DNA of 64,000 bases from Zobellia alginiliquefaciens (GTDB lineage Bacteria; Bacteroidota; Bacteroidia; Flavobacteriales; Flavobacteriaceae). Where the stretch lies: assembly GCF_029323795.1 (NCBI RefSeq), contig NZ_CP119758.1, positions 1,240,001 through 1,304,000 of the forward strand, in the 5' to 3' direction. This document shows, one piece after another, positions 51,614 through 60,100 of this stretch. A program made the translations under genes and the position numbers. Under the pieces are notes generated by a model, which was not told where the DNA came from, made no database searches, and saw nothing but the letters and a program-made list of their open reading frames with translations. Position 1 is the first letter of the stretch. Each line of letters begins with the position of its first letter.

Positions 51614-51700
51614 TTATCTCTTTTTTCTATTTCAAAAGTATCCAAAAAGCGAAAGCTAAGCATGGACTTTAGCAAAAAGATAACAGACCCGTTATAGGTG

Positions 51701-52858
51701 CTACTCCAACCAACTTTTATAATACTTACCATCATCTATATCCATGGCCTGTTGGGTTAGTTTTAATGGCTTGAACGTATCTATCATAACCGCAAGCTCT
51801 TCGGTCTTACTTTTGCCAATACTGGCTTCATAGGTTCCTGGGTGTGGCCCATGTGGAATACCTGCCGGATGTAAGGAAATATAACCTTCATCTATACCTT
51901 TTCGACTCATAAAATCACCATCCACATAATATAGAACCTCATCAGAATCTATATTGGAATGATTGTAAGGCGCGGGAATTGACTGCGGGTGATAATCATA
52001 CAACCTGGGGCAGAACGAGCACACTACAAAAGCGCTGGTCTCAAATGTCTGGTGTACTGGTGGCGGTTGGTGTACGCGTCCGGTAATAGGTTCAAAATTA
52101 TGTATGGAAAACCCGTACGGAAAATTATAACCGTCCCATCCCACAACATCAAAAGGATGCGTAGCATAAATCATATGGTGCAATTGTCCTTGCTTCTTCA
52201 CTTTAATTAAAAACTCACCTTTTTCATCAAACGTACGTAAATTTTGAGGCAGCTTAAAATCGCGCTCACAAAAAGGGGAATGCTCCAAATGTTGACCAAA
52301 CCAATTGCGGTAGCGTTTCGGGGTATAAATAGGATGATAGCTTTCGGTTATCAATAAACGATTGTCCTCGGTATCAAATTCTATTTGATAGATCATCCCT
52401 CTGGGAATCACCAAATAATCTCCATACTCAAAAGGAATTTCACCTAAAAAAGTCTTTAAAGTACCTGAACCCTTATGAACGAACAAAAGCTCATCTGCAT
52501 CTGTATTCTTATAAAAATATTCAGTAAGCGATTTTTTGGGAGCAGCAAGCCCCACATGCACGTCACTATTAAAAAGTACCGTTTTCCTACTCTGTAAATA
52601 GTCATCTTCCGGAGCCACCTGAAAACCTTTGAGCAATCTAGATTTTATATTATACTCCACCGCAGCCCTAGGGGATACATCCAACACTTTACCCACTTCT
52701 TTTACTTGCGTTGGCCTGTGCAAATGATAAAGCAAAGATGACATGCCGTCAAATCCTATGGTTCCAAAAAGTTGTTCGTAATGTAAACTCCCATCCTCCT
52801 TTTTGAAAATCGTATGTCGCTTTTGCGGGAAATTTCCCAACTTATGATATAGTGGCAT
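51701..52858 (-). CDS. hmgA: Homogentisate 1,2-dioxygenase
   Basis: 385 aa. It opens the ring of homogentisate in tyrosine/phenylalanine breakdown to give maleylacetoacetate. Cupin fold with the family's iron/substrate histidine blocks: HNFEPITGRVHQPPPVHQTF and LHPAGIPHGPHPGTYEASIG, plus RNWFGQHL. The FAH-family gene at 9711 is far away and may not be the pathway's fumarylacetoacetase. No other tyrosine-pathway gene is near. Confidence 0.92.
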   Translation of the reverse strand: MPLYHKLGNFPQKRHTIFKKEDGSLHYEQLFGTIGFDGMSSLLYHLHRPTQVKEVGKVLDVSPRAAVEYNIKSRLLKGFQVAPEDDYLQSRKTVLFNSDVHVGLAAPKKSLTEYFYKNTDADELLFVHKGSGTLKTFLGEIPFEYGDYLVIPRGMIYQIEFDTEDNRLLITESYHPIYTPKRYRNWFGQHLEHSPFCERDFKLPQNLRTFDEKGEFLIKVKKQGQLHHMIYATHPFDVVGWDGYNFPYGFSIHNFEPITGRVHQPPPVHQTFETSAFVVCSFCPRLYDYHPQSIPAPYNHSNIDSDEVLYYVDGDFMSRKGIDEGYISLHPAGIPHGPHPGTYEASIGKSKTEELAVMIDTFKPLKLTQQAMDIDDGKYYKSWLE

Positions 52859-53023
52859 TGAATTTTTCTTCTAAATCTACTTTAAAATTACAGATTTTTT
52901 ATCGATATCTCATATTTGACCCTTTTTAAAAATGAATGAAATCATCTGAACCGAACAAAATTCTTAAAATGGAAAAAACGTTTTAATAACGTAATTCGCC
53001 GATGAAGATAAATCTATTTGCCG

Positions 53024-53031
53024 TAAGTTTG
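53024..53031 (+). promoter_or_regulatory. -7 promoter box before the 41-aa ORF
   Basis: TAAGTTTG is a perfect TAnnTTTG, 67 nt upstream of the short ORF. No good -33 element is seen. Confidence 0.35.
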
Positions 53032-53097
53032 GAATGTAGTTAATATTATGAAAATGAGTGGCCTAAAACTACAGAAACCTAACTAAAACCCTATACC

Positions 53098-53223
53098 ATG
53101 ACGAAGAACAACTATCAGGTAAAAGCGGAAAAAGCTAAAAAAGCTTGGATGTCAATCCAGAAGAAGGTAACCTCAAAACACAGCCAACAAAGTTTACTTG
53201 AACGTCAACTTCAAAAAATCTAA
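53098..53223 (+). CDS. Small basic protein, 41 aa
   Basis: ATG at 53098, TAA at 53221. Lys/Gln-rich and predicted all helical (NYQVKAEKAKKAWMSIQKK ... SLLERQLQKI), with net positive charge. No family recognised. A perfect -7 box lies upstream. It could be a small structural or nucleic-acid-binding peptide, but this is inference; coding status would need homologues or ribosome profiling. Confidence 0.4.
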   Translation: MTKNNYQVKAEKAKKAWMSIQKKVTSKHSQQSLLERQLQKI

Positions 53224-53327
53224 TCTATAATTTATTCCTAGGAGAGATTGGTTCTGAGACACCTGCTCAAAACTCCTTGAATACCTATTGCCCTAAGACA
53301 TTTGAGCTTATTGGAGCAAGCGGCAAT

Positions 53328-53358
53328 AAAAAAAAGCCTTCCAACATGGAAAGCCTTT
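53328..53358 (-). terminator. Terminator of ndh
   Basis: On the minus strand AAAGGCTTTCC - ATGTT - GGAAGGCTTTT forms an 11-bp stem with two G-U pairs, followed by eight T residues in total. The G-U pairs make it effective only in the minus direction, consistent with ndh transcription. Confidence 0.7.
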
Positions 53359-53425
53359 CATTGGCCCAAACCTATCCAGGTTCTGGGTCACAACACAACA
53401 CCGCAAAGATACTAAAGCATTTGAA

Positions 53426-54727
53426 TTAATCCGTATTCTTGCCAGTAATCTCTGCCTTTGGCTTAAACGGTCTCATAATAAGCCTAGCGGCTTTGTCATA
53501 ATTGATGTAGTTATAGGCCCAATTGAAAAATACTACTACCTTGTTCCTAAAGCCAACGAGTGCCATTAGATGTACGAACATCCAAATGAACCATGCAAAA
53601 AAGCCTCCAAACCTTAATTTTTTGATATCGGCCACCGCTTTATTCCTTCCTATGGTAGCCATGGTTCCTTTATCAACGTATTTAAAAGGTTTCATATCTT
53701 TTCCCTCTACCAGTTTTTCAAGGTTATCGGCCAATAATTCCCCTTGTTGAATTGCAGGTTGTGCCACCTGTGGATGCCCTAGGGGAAAATCCTCAGTTTC
53801 CATATAAGCAATATCTCCAATGGCAAAAATGTTCTCAAAACCTTCTACTTGGTTGTATCGATTTACCTTATACCTGTTCAAACGCTCCACTAGAATATGG
53901 TTATCAAAACCTTCTATGGAAGCTCCGGTAACACCGGCTGTCCAAATAAAATTTTTACTCCTTATTTTGGTTCCGTCTTTTAATGTCACGGTCTCACCAT
54001 CATAATCGCTAGCCAATGTTTTAAGATGGATGCGCACCCCCAAATTCTCAAGAAACTCCGCCGCTTTTTTTGAGGCGTTTTCACTCATTGGCGATAATAC
54101 ACGTGCTCCTCCTTCAAACAGATTAATTTCCATTTCATCTATATTCAGATGTTTGTAGTCTTTAGGAAAAACGTTGTTCTTCAGCTCAGCGAAAGCACCT
54201 GCCAGTTCCACTCCCGTAGGTCCTGCTCCGATTATACAGAAATTAAGCAATGCTTTGCGCTCTATAGGGTCTTGACAATCATCGGCCTTTTCAAAATTTT
54301 GAAGCATTAGGCTACGAATATTCAATGCCTGCGGTACCGTCTTCATTGGCATGGCATGCCGCGCAATATTCGGATTACCAAAAAAATTAGTTTTCGTACC
54401 GGTAGCCATGACCAAATAATCATAATGCAAGTTTCCGGTATTGGTAAAAATAAATTGTTGTTCCGGATCTATTCTTTCCACCGCAGCCATCCTAAAGTAT
54501 AAATTTTCGAGGTGCTTCAATACCTTCCGGATAGGATATGCTATGGAATCTGGCTCTAGACCACTTGTAGAAACTTGATATAGTAAAGGTTGAAAAGTAT
54601 GGTAATTATGCCTATCCAGTAAAACAATTTGCAAATCTATTTCACTGAGTTTTTTAGCTAGTGATATTCCAGCGAAGCCGCCACCAATTATCACTAATCT
54701 TTTCTGTCCTGTATTTGGGAGATTCAT
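53426..54727 (-). CDS. ndh: Type II NADH dehydrogenase (NDH-2)
   Basis: 433 aa. Non-proton-pumping NADH:quinone oxidoreductase. FAD site VIIGGGFAGISLAKKL, NADH site FCIIGAGPTGVELAGAF, and FAD-binding FAIGDIAYM. A C-terminal hydrophobic region (FFAWFIWMFVHLMALVGF) would associate with the membrane. It lies next to the stress-protein and oxidase genes, fitting a respiratory neighbourhood, but its promoter lacks the Fnr-type dyad. Confidence 0.93.
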   Translation of the reverse strand: MNLPNTGQKRLVIIGGGFAGISLAKKLSEIDLQIVLLDRHNYHTFQPLLYQVSTSGLEPDSIAYPIRKVLKHLENLYFRMAAVERIDPEQQFIFTNTGNLHYDYLVMATGTKTNFFGNPNIARHAMPMKTVPQALNIRSLMLQNFEKADDCQDPIERKALLNFCIIGAGPTGVELAGAFAELKNNVFPKDYKHLNIDEMEINLFEGGARVLSPMSENASKKAAEFLENLGVRIHLKTLASDYDGETVTLKDGTKIRSKNFIWTAGVTGASIEGFDNHILVERLNRYKVNRYNQVEGFENIFAIGDIAYMETEDFPLGHPQVAQPAIQQGELLADNLEKLVEGKDMKPFKYVDKGTMATIGRNKAVADIKKLRFGGFFAWFIWMFVHLMALVGFRNKVVVFFNWAYNYINYDKAARLIMRPFKPKAEITGKNTD

Positions 54728-54855
54728 GGCTTAATTTTTTTACAAAATTAAGAAGAACCAACACAGTATCTTTTTTATCTTTAGAAATATAACATATAAT
54801 TATGCCGCAATAAAAAATCTTGGGTCATATCTGTTTATTTAAGGTTGCGACTAGT

Positions 54856-55758
54856 TTATTCAGCCATAAAAGCACTGTGTTCCTTTTTATTTTTTGAAGA
54901 TCCGGCCATACCTAATTCCGGTATCACCAATAAAGGAATCTGTGTATGAAAAGCTACACGCTTCACAACAAGCTCCCGGGTTAAATTTTCCATATAGCTA
55001 TGTTGGTAATGTAACATGGCCAATAAATGAATATCTAGTTCATTACTAAAAACCTCCAATGTTTTAGAAATTGAATTTAATTCAGAAACCGTATGCACAT
55101 AATGCTCTACTTCTTTTAGATATTTCCTCAACATACCCAAATTAAACTTTTGCAATTCTGTTAATGCTGTAATGGTATGCTGTACGTGAACTATTCTAAT
55201 AACTGCATTAAATGTAAGGGCCATATCTAGCAACGGCTTTAACTCTGATTCTGTATAAAACCGATTAAAATCCGTAGCGAAAGCAATTTCATCCGGGGTC
55301 TCAAATTTAAAATTCTGAGGAACGGCCAGCACCGGACATCTCTTTACAGCTTTTATAATACGAACGGCATTGCTTCCCATAAAAACCTCTTCCAGTCCTG
55401 ATGCTCCTTTAGTTCCTGCAATAACTAAGTCTATTCCATAGTCATCAACAACCTCCCTAACCTCATCTACGAGCAAGGCAAAAGAAGATATGGCGGTAAA
55501 TGTATGTTTTGGGTTTTTGCGCTCTACATGAATTCGTGAAATGAAATTGGCAAGACCTTCTTCCGATTGGTTTCTTGCGGCGTCTTCTATCATTCCGGAA
55601 GCCACATTTGCTGCCATAAACCTACTATGTGCAATGTGAGGCGTGTATGTGTTTAATACGAAAAAAGTACAGGTTTCGTCCTTAAAAAGTTCTAGTGCAT
55701 AACGGGCGGCGTTCCACGCATTTTCTGAAAAATCGGTAGGCAATAATATATTCTTCAT
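54856..55758 (-). CDS. Universal stress protein (UspA family, tandem domain)
   Basis: 300 aa, about twice the single-domain length. The first domain is intact: MKNILLPTDFSENAWNA and the ATP-binding loop GTKGASGLEEVFMGSNA before CPVLAVP. The second domain keeps the start (EIAFATDFNRFYTESEL) and the end (HTQIPLLVIPE) but not the G-x2-G-x9-G loop. Promoter with an Fnr-type dyad 22 nt from a TACTTTTA box, so probably induced by oxygen limitation. Confidence 0.9.
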   Translation of the reverse strand: MKNILLPTDFSENAWNAARYALELFKDETCTFFVLNTYTPHIAHSRFMAANVASGMIEDAARNQSEEGLANFISRIHVERKNPKHTFTAISSFALLVDEVREVVDDYGIDLVIAGTKGASGLEEVFMGSNAVRIIKAVKRCPVLAVPQNFKFETPDEIAFATDFNRFYTESELKPLLDMALTFNAVIRIVHVQHTITALTELQKFNLGMLRKYLKEVEHYVHTVSELNSISKTLEVFSNELDIHLLAMLHYQHSYMENLTRELVVKRVAFHTQIPLLVIPELGMAGSSKNKKEHSAFMAE

Positions 55759-55785
55759 CTACTTTTTTATTGAAATCTTCAAGGG

Positions 55786-55829
55786 TAAAAGTAGAACCAA
55801 ACCTATGGGCAAACTATGATATATATCAG
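55786..55829 (-). promoter_or_regulatory. Fnr-type promoter of the universal stress gene
   Basis: On the minus strand CTGATATATATCAT (55829-55816), then 22 nt, then TACTTTTA (55793-55786), a 7-of-8 TAnnTTTG box. The dyad is centred near -41.5 and the start codon is at 55758. Confidence 0.65.
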
Positions 55830-55847
55830 TTTTTGGAAAGAGGGCTT

Positions 55848-56537
55848 CTAAAAGCCTTCAACAAGGTCTAACAGTTTTCGTTCGTCCGCAACACCAATTC
55901 TCTTTCCGGAAGTTTTGATCAATCCTTTTTTCTTGAATTCGGAAATGATGCGTATACACGACTCAGTTGCCGTTCCTACTACGTTAGAGTAATCCTCTCT
56001 TGATAAGGTCAGCGTTAAAAAACCCTCATTATCTTCGCCGTAATTCTTTTTAAGGTATAAAAAGGCTTCGGCCATACGTTGTTTTACCGTTTTTTGGGAC
56101 ATATTTACGATAACATCGTCTGCCTCCTTTAAGTCATGTGCCATATGCCTTAAAACTTCAACTGTAAAATTAGGATTGGATTCCAGTGTGTTTGAAATCA
56201 CCTCTTTGGGAATAAAACAAACCTCCATATCACTAACAGCTATGGCGCTTAGATTTGTAGATTCTTCAGCAATAACCGCACGTTGACCCATAACTTCTCC
56301 TTTACTTGCCAATTTTACAATCTGGTCTTTACCATTTGCGCTTAGCTTAGATAATTTAGAGACACCATCCCGAACACAAAAAACACCGTCCAGCTTTTCT
56401 CCTTCTTGGAAAAGAGCCTCACCTTTTTTAAGTGATTTAGAGATTTTAGAATCAGATACTTTTTTCAATTCTTCCTTGCTCATGGCCCGTAACGAGTTGA
56501 ATTGCCGTATTATACAATTTTCACATCTACTATTCAT
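55848..56537 (-). CDS. Crp/Fnr family regulator (Fnr-type)
   Basis: 229 aa from the ATG at 56537, which lies 21 nt after the predicted transcription start; the open frame upstream to 56624 crosses the promoter. An N-terminal MNSRCENC Cys pair, then the sensor barrel (LKKGEALFQEGEKLDGVFCV), and a C-terminal HTH whose recognition helix GTATESCIRIISEF keeps the Glu and Arg of the FNR helix. Further Cys are in GVFCVRD, MEVCFIPK and ESCIR. It probably senses redox or NO/O2. Divergent from ccoI with a shared dyad. Confidence 0.9.
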   Translation of the reverse strand: MNSRCENCIIRQFNSLRAMSKEELKKVSDSKISKSLKKGEALFQEGEKLDGVFCVRDGVSKLSKLSANGKDQIVKLASKGEVMGQRAVIAEESTNLSAIAVSDMEVCFIPKEVISNTLESNPNFTVEVLRHMAHDLKEADDVIVNMSQKTVKQRMAEAFLYLKKNYGEDNEGFLTLTLSREDYSNVVGTATESCIRIISEFKKKGLIKTSGKRIGVADERKLLDLVEGF

Positions 56538-56562
56538 AACTCTATATTTATACCTGACACTA

Positions 56563-56636
56563 CAAAGGTACCGCTCATAAACTACACAAAACCTGACAAT
56601 TGTCATGTTTTTAAATACACACAACTTGCACCTTTG
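56563..56636. promoter_or_regulatory. Shared Fnr-type dyad with two divergent promoters (fnr-like gene and ccoI)
   Basis: The perfect palindrome TGACAATTGTCA (56594-56605) has a -7 box on each side at the same distance: TACCTTTG (minus, 56570-56563, perfect match) for the regulator and CACCTTTG (plus, 56629-56636, one mismatch) for ccoI. Each box begins 22 nt from the 14-bp dyad. Confidence 0.7.
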
Positions 56637-56661
56637 TACAAGGTATTAGCAAATGTAAAAA

Positions 56662-59058
56662 ATGAACTCTAACAATTGTTTTCATTGCGGTGATGACTGC
56701 GGCACTAAAACCATAGTTTTAGACGACAAAAATTTCTGTTGTAATGGTTGTAAAACCGTTTATGAGATTTTTATGGGCAATGACCTAGACTATTATTACG
56801 ATTTACAATCAGCTGCTGGTGCGACACCAAAAACAGTTGATGGAAGATACGATTTTTTAGATTCAACACCAATTGCCGAACGCCTTATTGAGTTCAATGA
56901 TGGCGACTTACAAATTATAAACCTCTCCATACCACATATTCATTGTAGCTCTTGTATTTGGATACTTGAAAACCTAAACAAACTGAATCCGTCCATAAAA
57001 AACGGTCAGGTTGACTTCCCTAAAAAGACAGTTAGAATAACCTATAATAGCTCCGGTATTTCTTTAAAAGAAGTAGTTATTCTTTTGGCAAGAATAGGCT
57101 ATGAACCCACTATTTCATTAGATGACTTTGATAACAAAAAGAAAAGTGTAGATCGTAGCTTGATCTATAAACTTGGAGTGGCCGGTTTTGCATTTGGTAA
57201 CGTCATGTTTCTATCTTTCCCGGACTATTTTGATTTGTCATCAAGTGATACTTCCGGTGGAGAATTTTGGCTTAACAGGTACGAACCGGTCTTTCACTGG
57301 CTCATGTTTGTTTTTTCCTTACCGGTTCTTCTTTATGCGGGTAGAGATTATTTTATTTCGGCTTACAAAGGGCTGCGCAGCAAACTATTAAATATTGATG
57401 TGCCCATCGCTCTGGGAATCATAGTTCTTTTTGGGCGTAGTACCCTTGAAATTACTTTCGGTTGGGGAAGTGGATTTTTTGACTCCTTAACAGGTTTGGT
57501 ATTCTTCCTGCTCCTAGGAAAGTTCTTCCAGCAAAAAACCTATTCTTTTCTTTCATTTGAACGTGATTATAAATCGTATTTCCCAATTGCCATAACCCGT
57601 ATATCAAAAAGTGGCAAAGAAGAAACCACACAGGTTCATGACATCAAAAAGGGCGACCGATTATTGATTAGAAATGAAGAACTGATTCCGGTTGATGGTA
57701 TTCTGATAAGCGGACAAGCACGTATTGATTATAGTTTTGTAACCGGTGAATCCGAACCTGTAAAAAAAGAATCTGGTGACAAAGTATTTGCAGGAGGAAA
57801 ACAACTACAGGGCGCAATTGAAATGGAAGCTTTAAAATCGGTTTCGCAAAGTTACCTTACCCAATTATGGGGAAACAGCGTTTTCCAAGAAGACAAAGGC
57901 AGTAAATTTCAAACCTTGACCGATAGTATTGGTCGGAGGTTTACCATTGCGGTACTTTCCATTGCTTTTTTATCGGCAGCATTTTGGTTGTATTATGACC
58001 CTAGCAAAGCTATGAATGTGTTTACTGCCGTTTTAATAATTGCGTGTCCGTGTGCCATTGCATTGGCATCACCTTTTACGCTAGGCAATATGCTCCGAAT
58101 ATTTGGGCGAAAGAAATTTTACCTAAAAGACACCCGAACTATAGAGCAATTGGCGCAAATTAATACCGCCATTTTTGATAAAACAGGAACCATTACAACT
58201 GCTAAAAAAAGTACAGCCACTTACGAAGGCATGCCTCTGACCAAAGCTGAAGCTTCTCTCTTAAAAAACACCCTACGCGGCTCCAACCATCCACTGAGCA
58301 GAACATTATATAATCTCTTGGCAGAACAAAATATTATCACCTTAGATGAATATGAAGAACATATTGGCAAAGGTGTTGAAGGAACCAAAGACAATCACCA
58401 CATAAAAGTGGGGTCTGCATCTTTTGTTGGCAGGCAACAAACCACTGATGCCATGAACACGTCGGTCCATATTAGCAGTAATGCATCTTACAAAGGCAAA
58501 TACGTCTTTCATAATGAGTATCGCCAGGGAGTCTCCGAAGTCTTTTTAGAATTGACCAAAGATTTTGACGTGGCTGTCTTATCGGGAGACAATGAAGGCG
58601 AAAAGCAACGTTTAGAAAAATTATTGCCGCCATTAACCCCTTTATATTTTAATCAAAAGCCACAAAACAAACTTGAATTTATAAAGGGCTTGCAAGAAAA
58701 GGGCAAGAAAGTACTAATGGTAGGTGATGGACTTAACGATGCCGGTGCGTTAGCGCAAGCAGAAGTAGGCTTAGCCATATCAGAAAATATAAATGTATTT
58801 TCCCCTGCTAGCGATGGTATCATGGATGCGTCAAAATTCCAGCAATTAACACGCTATATAGACGCATCAAAAAAAGCAATGCAAGTCATAAAACTGTGTT
58901 TTATCTTATCATTGACTTACAACCTTATTGGTCTTTATTTTGCAACCACCGGGCAACTTGAACCGGTAATAGCAGCTATTTTAATGCCATTAAGCTCTAT
59001 AAGTGTAGTAGCATTCGCTACTATTTCAACTAATTTTATTGGCAAGAAACTACAATAA
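56662..59058 (+). CDS. ccoI: Copper-translocating P1B-type ATPase, CcoI/FixI type
   Basis: 798 aa. N-terminal metal-binding region with Cys-rich CFHCGDDCG and FCCNGCKTVYEIF, an HMA-like domain with HCSSCIWILENL, eight membrane helices with the CPC metal channel in IIACPCAIALASP, the phosphorylation site DKTGTITT, and the hinge VGDGLNDAGAL. In cbb3-containing bacteria this ATPase supplies copper for oxidase assembly. First gene of the cco cluster, with an Fnr-type promoter. Confidence 0.94.
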   Translation: MNSNNCFHCGDDCGTKTIVLDDKNFCCNGCKTVYEIFMGNDLDYYYDLQSAAGATPKTVDGRYDFLDSTPIAERLIEFNDGDLQIINLSIPHIHCSSCIWILENLNKLNPSIKNGQVDFPKKTVRITYNSSGISLKEVVILLARIGYEPTISLDDFDNKKKSVDRSLIYKLGVAGFAFGNVMFLSFPDYFDLSSSDTSGGEFWLNRYEPVFHWLMFVFSLPVLLYAGRDYFISAYKGLRSKLLNIDVPIALGIIVLFGRSTLEITFGWGSGFFDSLTGLVFFLLLGKFFQQKTYSFLSFERDYKSYFPIAITRISKSGKEETTQVHDIKKGDRLLIRNEELIPVDGILISGQARIDYSFVTGESEPVKKESGDKVFAGGKQLQGAIEMEALKSVSQSYLTQLWGNSVFQEDKGSKFQTLTDSIGRRFTIAVLSIAFLSAAFWLYYDPSKAMNVFTAVLIIACPCAIALASPFTLGNMLRIFGRKKFYLKDTRTIEQLAQINTAIFDKTGTITTAKKSTATYEGMPLTKAEASLLKNTLRGSNHPLSRTLYNLLAEQNIITLDEYEEHIGKGVEGTKDNHHIKVGSASFVGRQQTTDAMNTSVHISSNASYKGKYVFHNEYRQGVSEVFLELTKDFDVAVLSGDNEGEKQRLEKLLPPLTPLYFNQKPQNKLEFIKGLQEKGKKVLMVGDGLNDAGALAQAEVGLAISENINVFSPASDGIMDASKFQQLTRYIDASKKAMQVIKLCFILSLTYNLIGLYFATTGQLEPVIAAILMPLSSISVVAFATISTNFIGKKLQ

Positions 59059-59166
59059 ATTTTAGGATAAGGACTATTCTTACAAGTGTTAAAAAAGTCG
59101 TACTAAACGCTAGAAAAAGTTAGGTTTGCAAGTACAACAACCAACTCAACCAGACTACAACCCTTC

Positions 59167-59601
59167 ATGCCAGCTTTAAAAACAGCCCGCCTTTTTACTC
59201 ATTTTAGGAAAATTTCCTTTCTTCAATTTTCAATAGGTATTGTTTATCTATGGTTCGGAAGTTTAAAGTTCTTAAGTGATGTTAGTCCGGCAGAAGAAAT
59301 GGCCAAAGACACCATTCGTGTTTTATCTTTGGGGCTTATTCCAAGAGAAACGGCTATCATTCTCTTAGCTGTTTTAGAAGTAGGAATCGGGATTTTTCTT
59401 CTTTTTGATATGTACAGAAAACAAACCGTAATCGTAACTCTTGCCCACATGGTTTGCACCTTTACCTCCTTATTGCTTTTAAGCGAAATTTCTTTTACTA
59501 GCAGTCCGTTCGCCCCTACTCTGCTGGGCCAGTACGTTATCAAAAACTTGATTATAATTGCTGCGTTGATCTCAATTTATCAGAATACAAAAAAAGTATA
59601 A
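59167..59601 (+). CDS. DoxX-like small membrane protein
   Basis: 144 aa with four hydrophobic helices (FSIGIVYLWFGSLKFL, AIILLAVLEVGIGIFLLF, TLAHMVCTFTSLLLL, YVIKNLIIIAALISIY). The FGSLKF...VSPAEE block is typical of DoxX/DUF417-like proteins. It sits inside the oxidase cluster between ccoI and ccoS. Not a known cbb3 assembly factor; the role is unknown. Confidence 0.75.
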   Translation: MPALKTARLFTHFRKISFLQFSIGIVYLWFGSLKFLSDVSPAEEMAKDTIRVLSLGLIPRETAIILLAVLEVGIGIFLLFDMYRKQTVIVTLAHMVCTFTSLLLLSEISFTSSPFAPTLLGQYVIKNLIIIAALISIYQNTKKV

Positions 59602-59636
59602 ACTGTTCTTTTTTTAAACAAACACCATTTCTCACA

Positions 59637-59653
59637 TATTTGATTATCAAATA
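59637..59653. repeat. 17-bp palindrome upstream of ccoS
   Basis: TATTTGAT, a central T, then ATCAAATA: perfect 8-bp arms, 43 bp upstream of the Fnr-type dyad. It contains TTGAT/ATCAA like E. coli FNR half-sites but with a 1-nt instead of 4-nt spacer, so it is not a standard FNR site. Confidence 0.5.
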
Positions 59654-59696
59654 ACTACATTCTAAAATCCTAGAATTTTTAGCTATTCTCCAAAAC

Positions 59697-59740
59697 CTGA
59701 TATAAGTCATATTTAATAGCATAACCGCACCGTAGTTTTA
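59697..59740 (+). promoter_or_regulatory. Fnr-type promoter of the ccoS-ccoNOQP-ccoG operon
   Basis: CTGATATAAGTCAT (59697-59710), then 22 nt, then TAGTTTTA (59733-59740), a 7-of-8 TAnnTTTG box. The start codon of ccoS is 20 nt after the box. Confidence 0.7.
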
Positions 59741-59759
59741 CACCATAATTCAGGTAGGT

Positions 59760-59933
59760 ATGAGTGTTATTTATGTGTTATTGGCTATCAGCATTTTTGT
59801 TGCAGTCTTGTTTTTCATAGCATTTATTATTTCGGTCAGAAGTGGTCAGTACGATGATTCATATACACCCTCTGTGCGTATGCTTTTTGAGGATGAACTC
59901 GTGAAGTCTACCAAGGATGAAAAGAGTAATTAG
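59760..59933 (+). CDS. ccoS: cbb3-type oxidase assembly protein CcoS
   Basis: 57 aa. N-terminal single helix (VIYVLLAISIFVAVLFFIAF) followed by the CcoS pattern SGQYDDSYTPSVRMLFED. CcoS is needed for cofactor insertion in cbb3 oxidase. The ATG lies 20 nt after the -7 box. Confidence 0.9.
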   Translation: MSVIYVLLAISIFVAVLFFIAFIISVRSGQYDDSYTPSVRMLFEDELVKSTKDEKSN

Positions 59934-60100
59934 TAAAATATTTCAAACTAATTGAACATACAAGCCTTTAAAAAGTACTAAAACAAATTAATAATAAAAC
60001 GTGTTGAACATTAGCAAAGGCATCAAGAGTCTATTCTCTAATTTCTTTCTCTGTTCTCCTTTTACAAAAAGAAAATCCAACTAAATAAACAAGTATAATT

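Larger units (their letters stand above)
52859..53425. other. Gap with one short ORF, a promoter box and a terminator
   Basis: This 567-bp stretch between hmgA and ndh contains a TAAGTTTG -7 box (53024-53031), a 41-aa ORF (53098-53223), a hairpin CCCAAACCT/AGGTTCTGGG (53365-53387), and the ndh terminator. Elsewhere I see nothing. Confidence 0.55.

Noticed and set aside
54820-54840. Half Fnr-type site (TCATATCTG) upstream of ndh.
   Set aside because: No second arm at the right spacing and no TAnnTTTG box 22 nt away, so ndh is left out of the proposed regulon.
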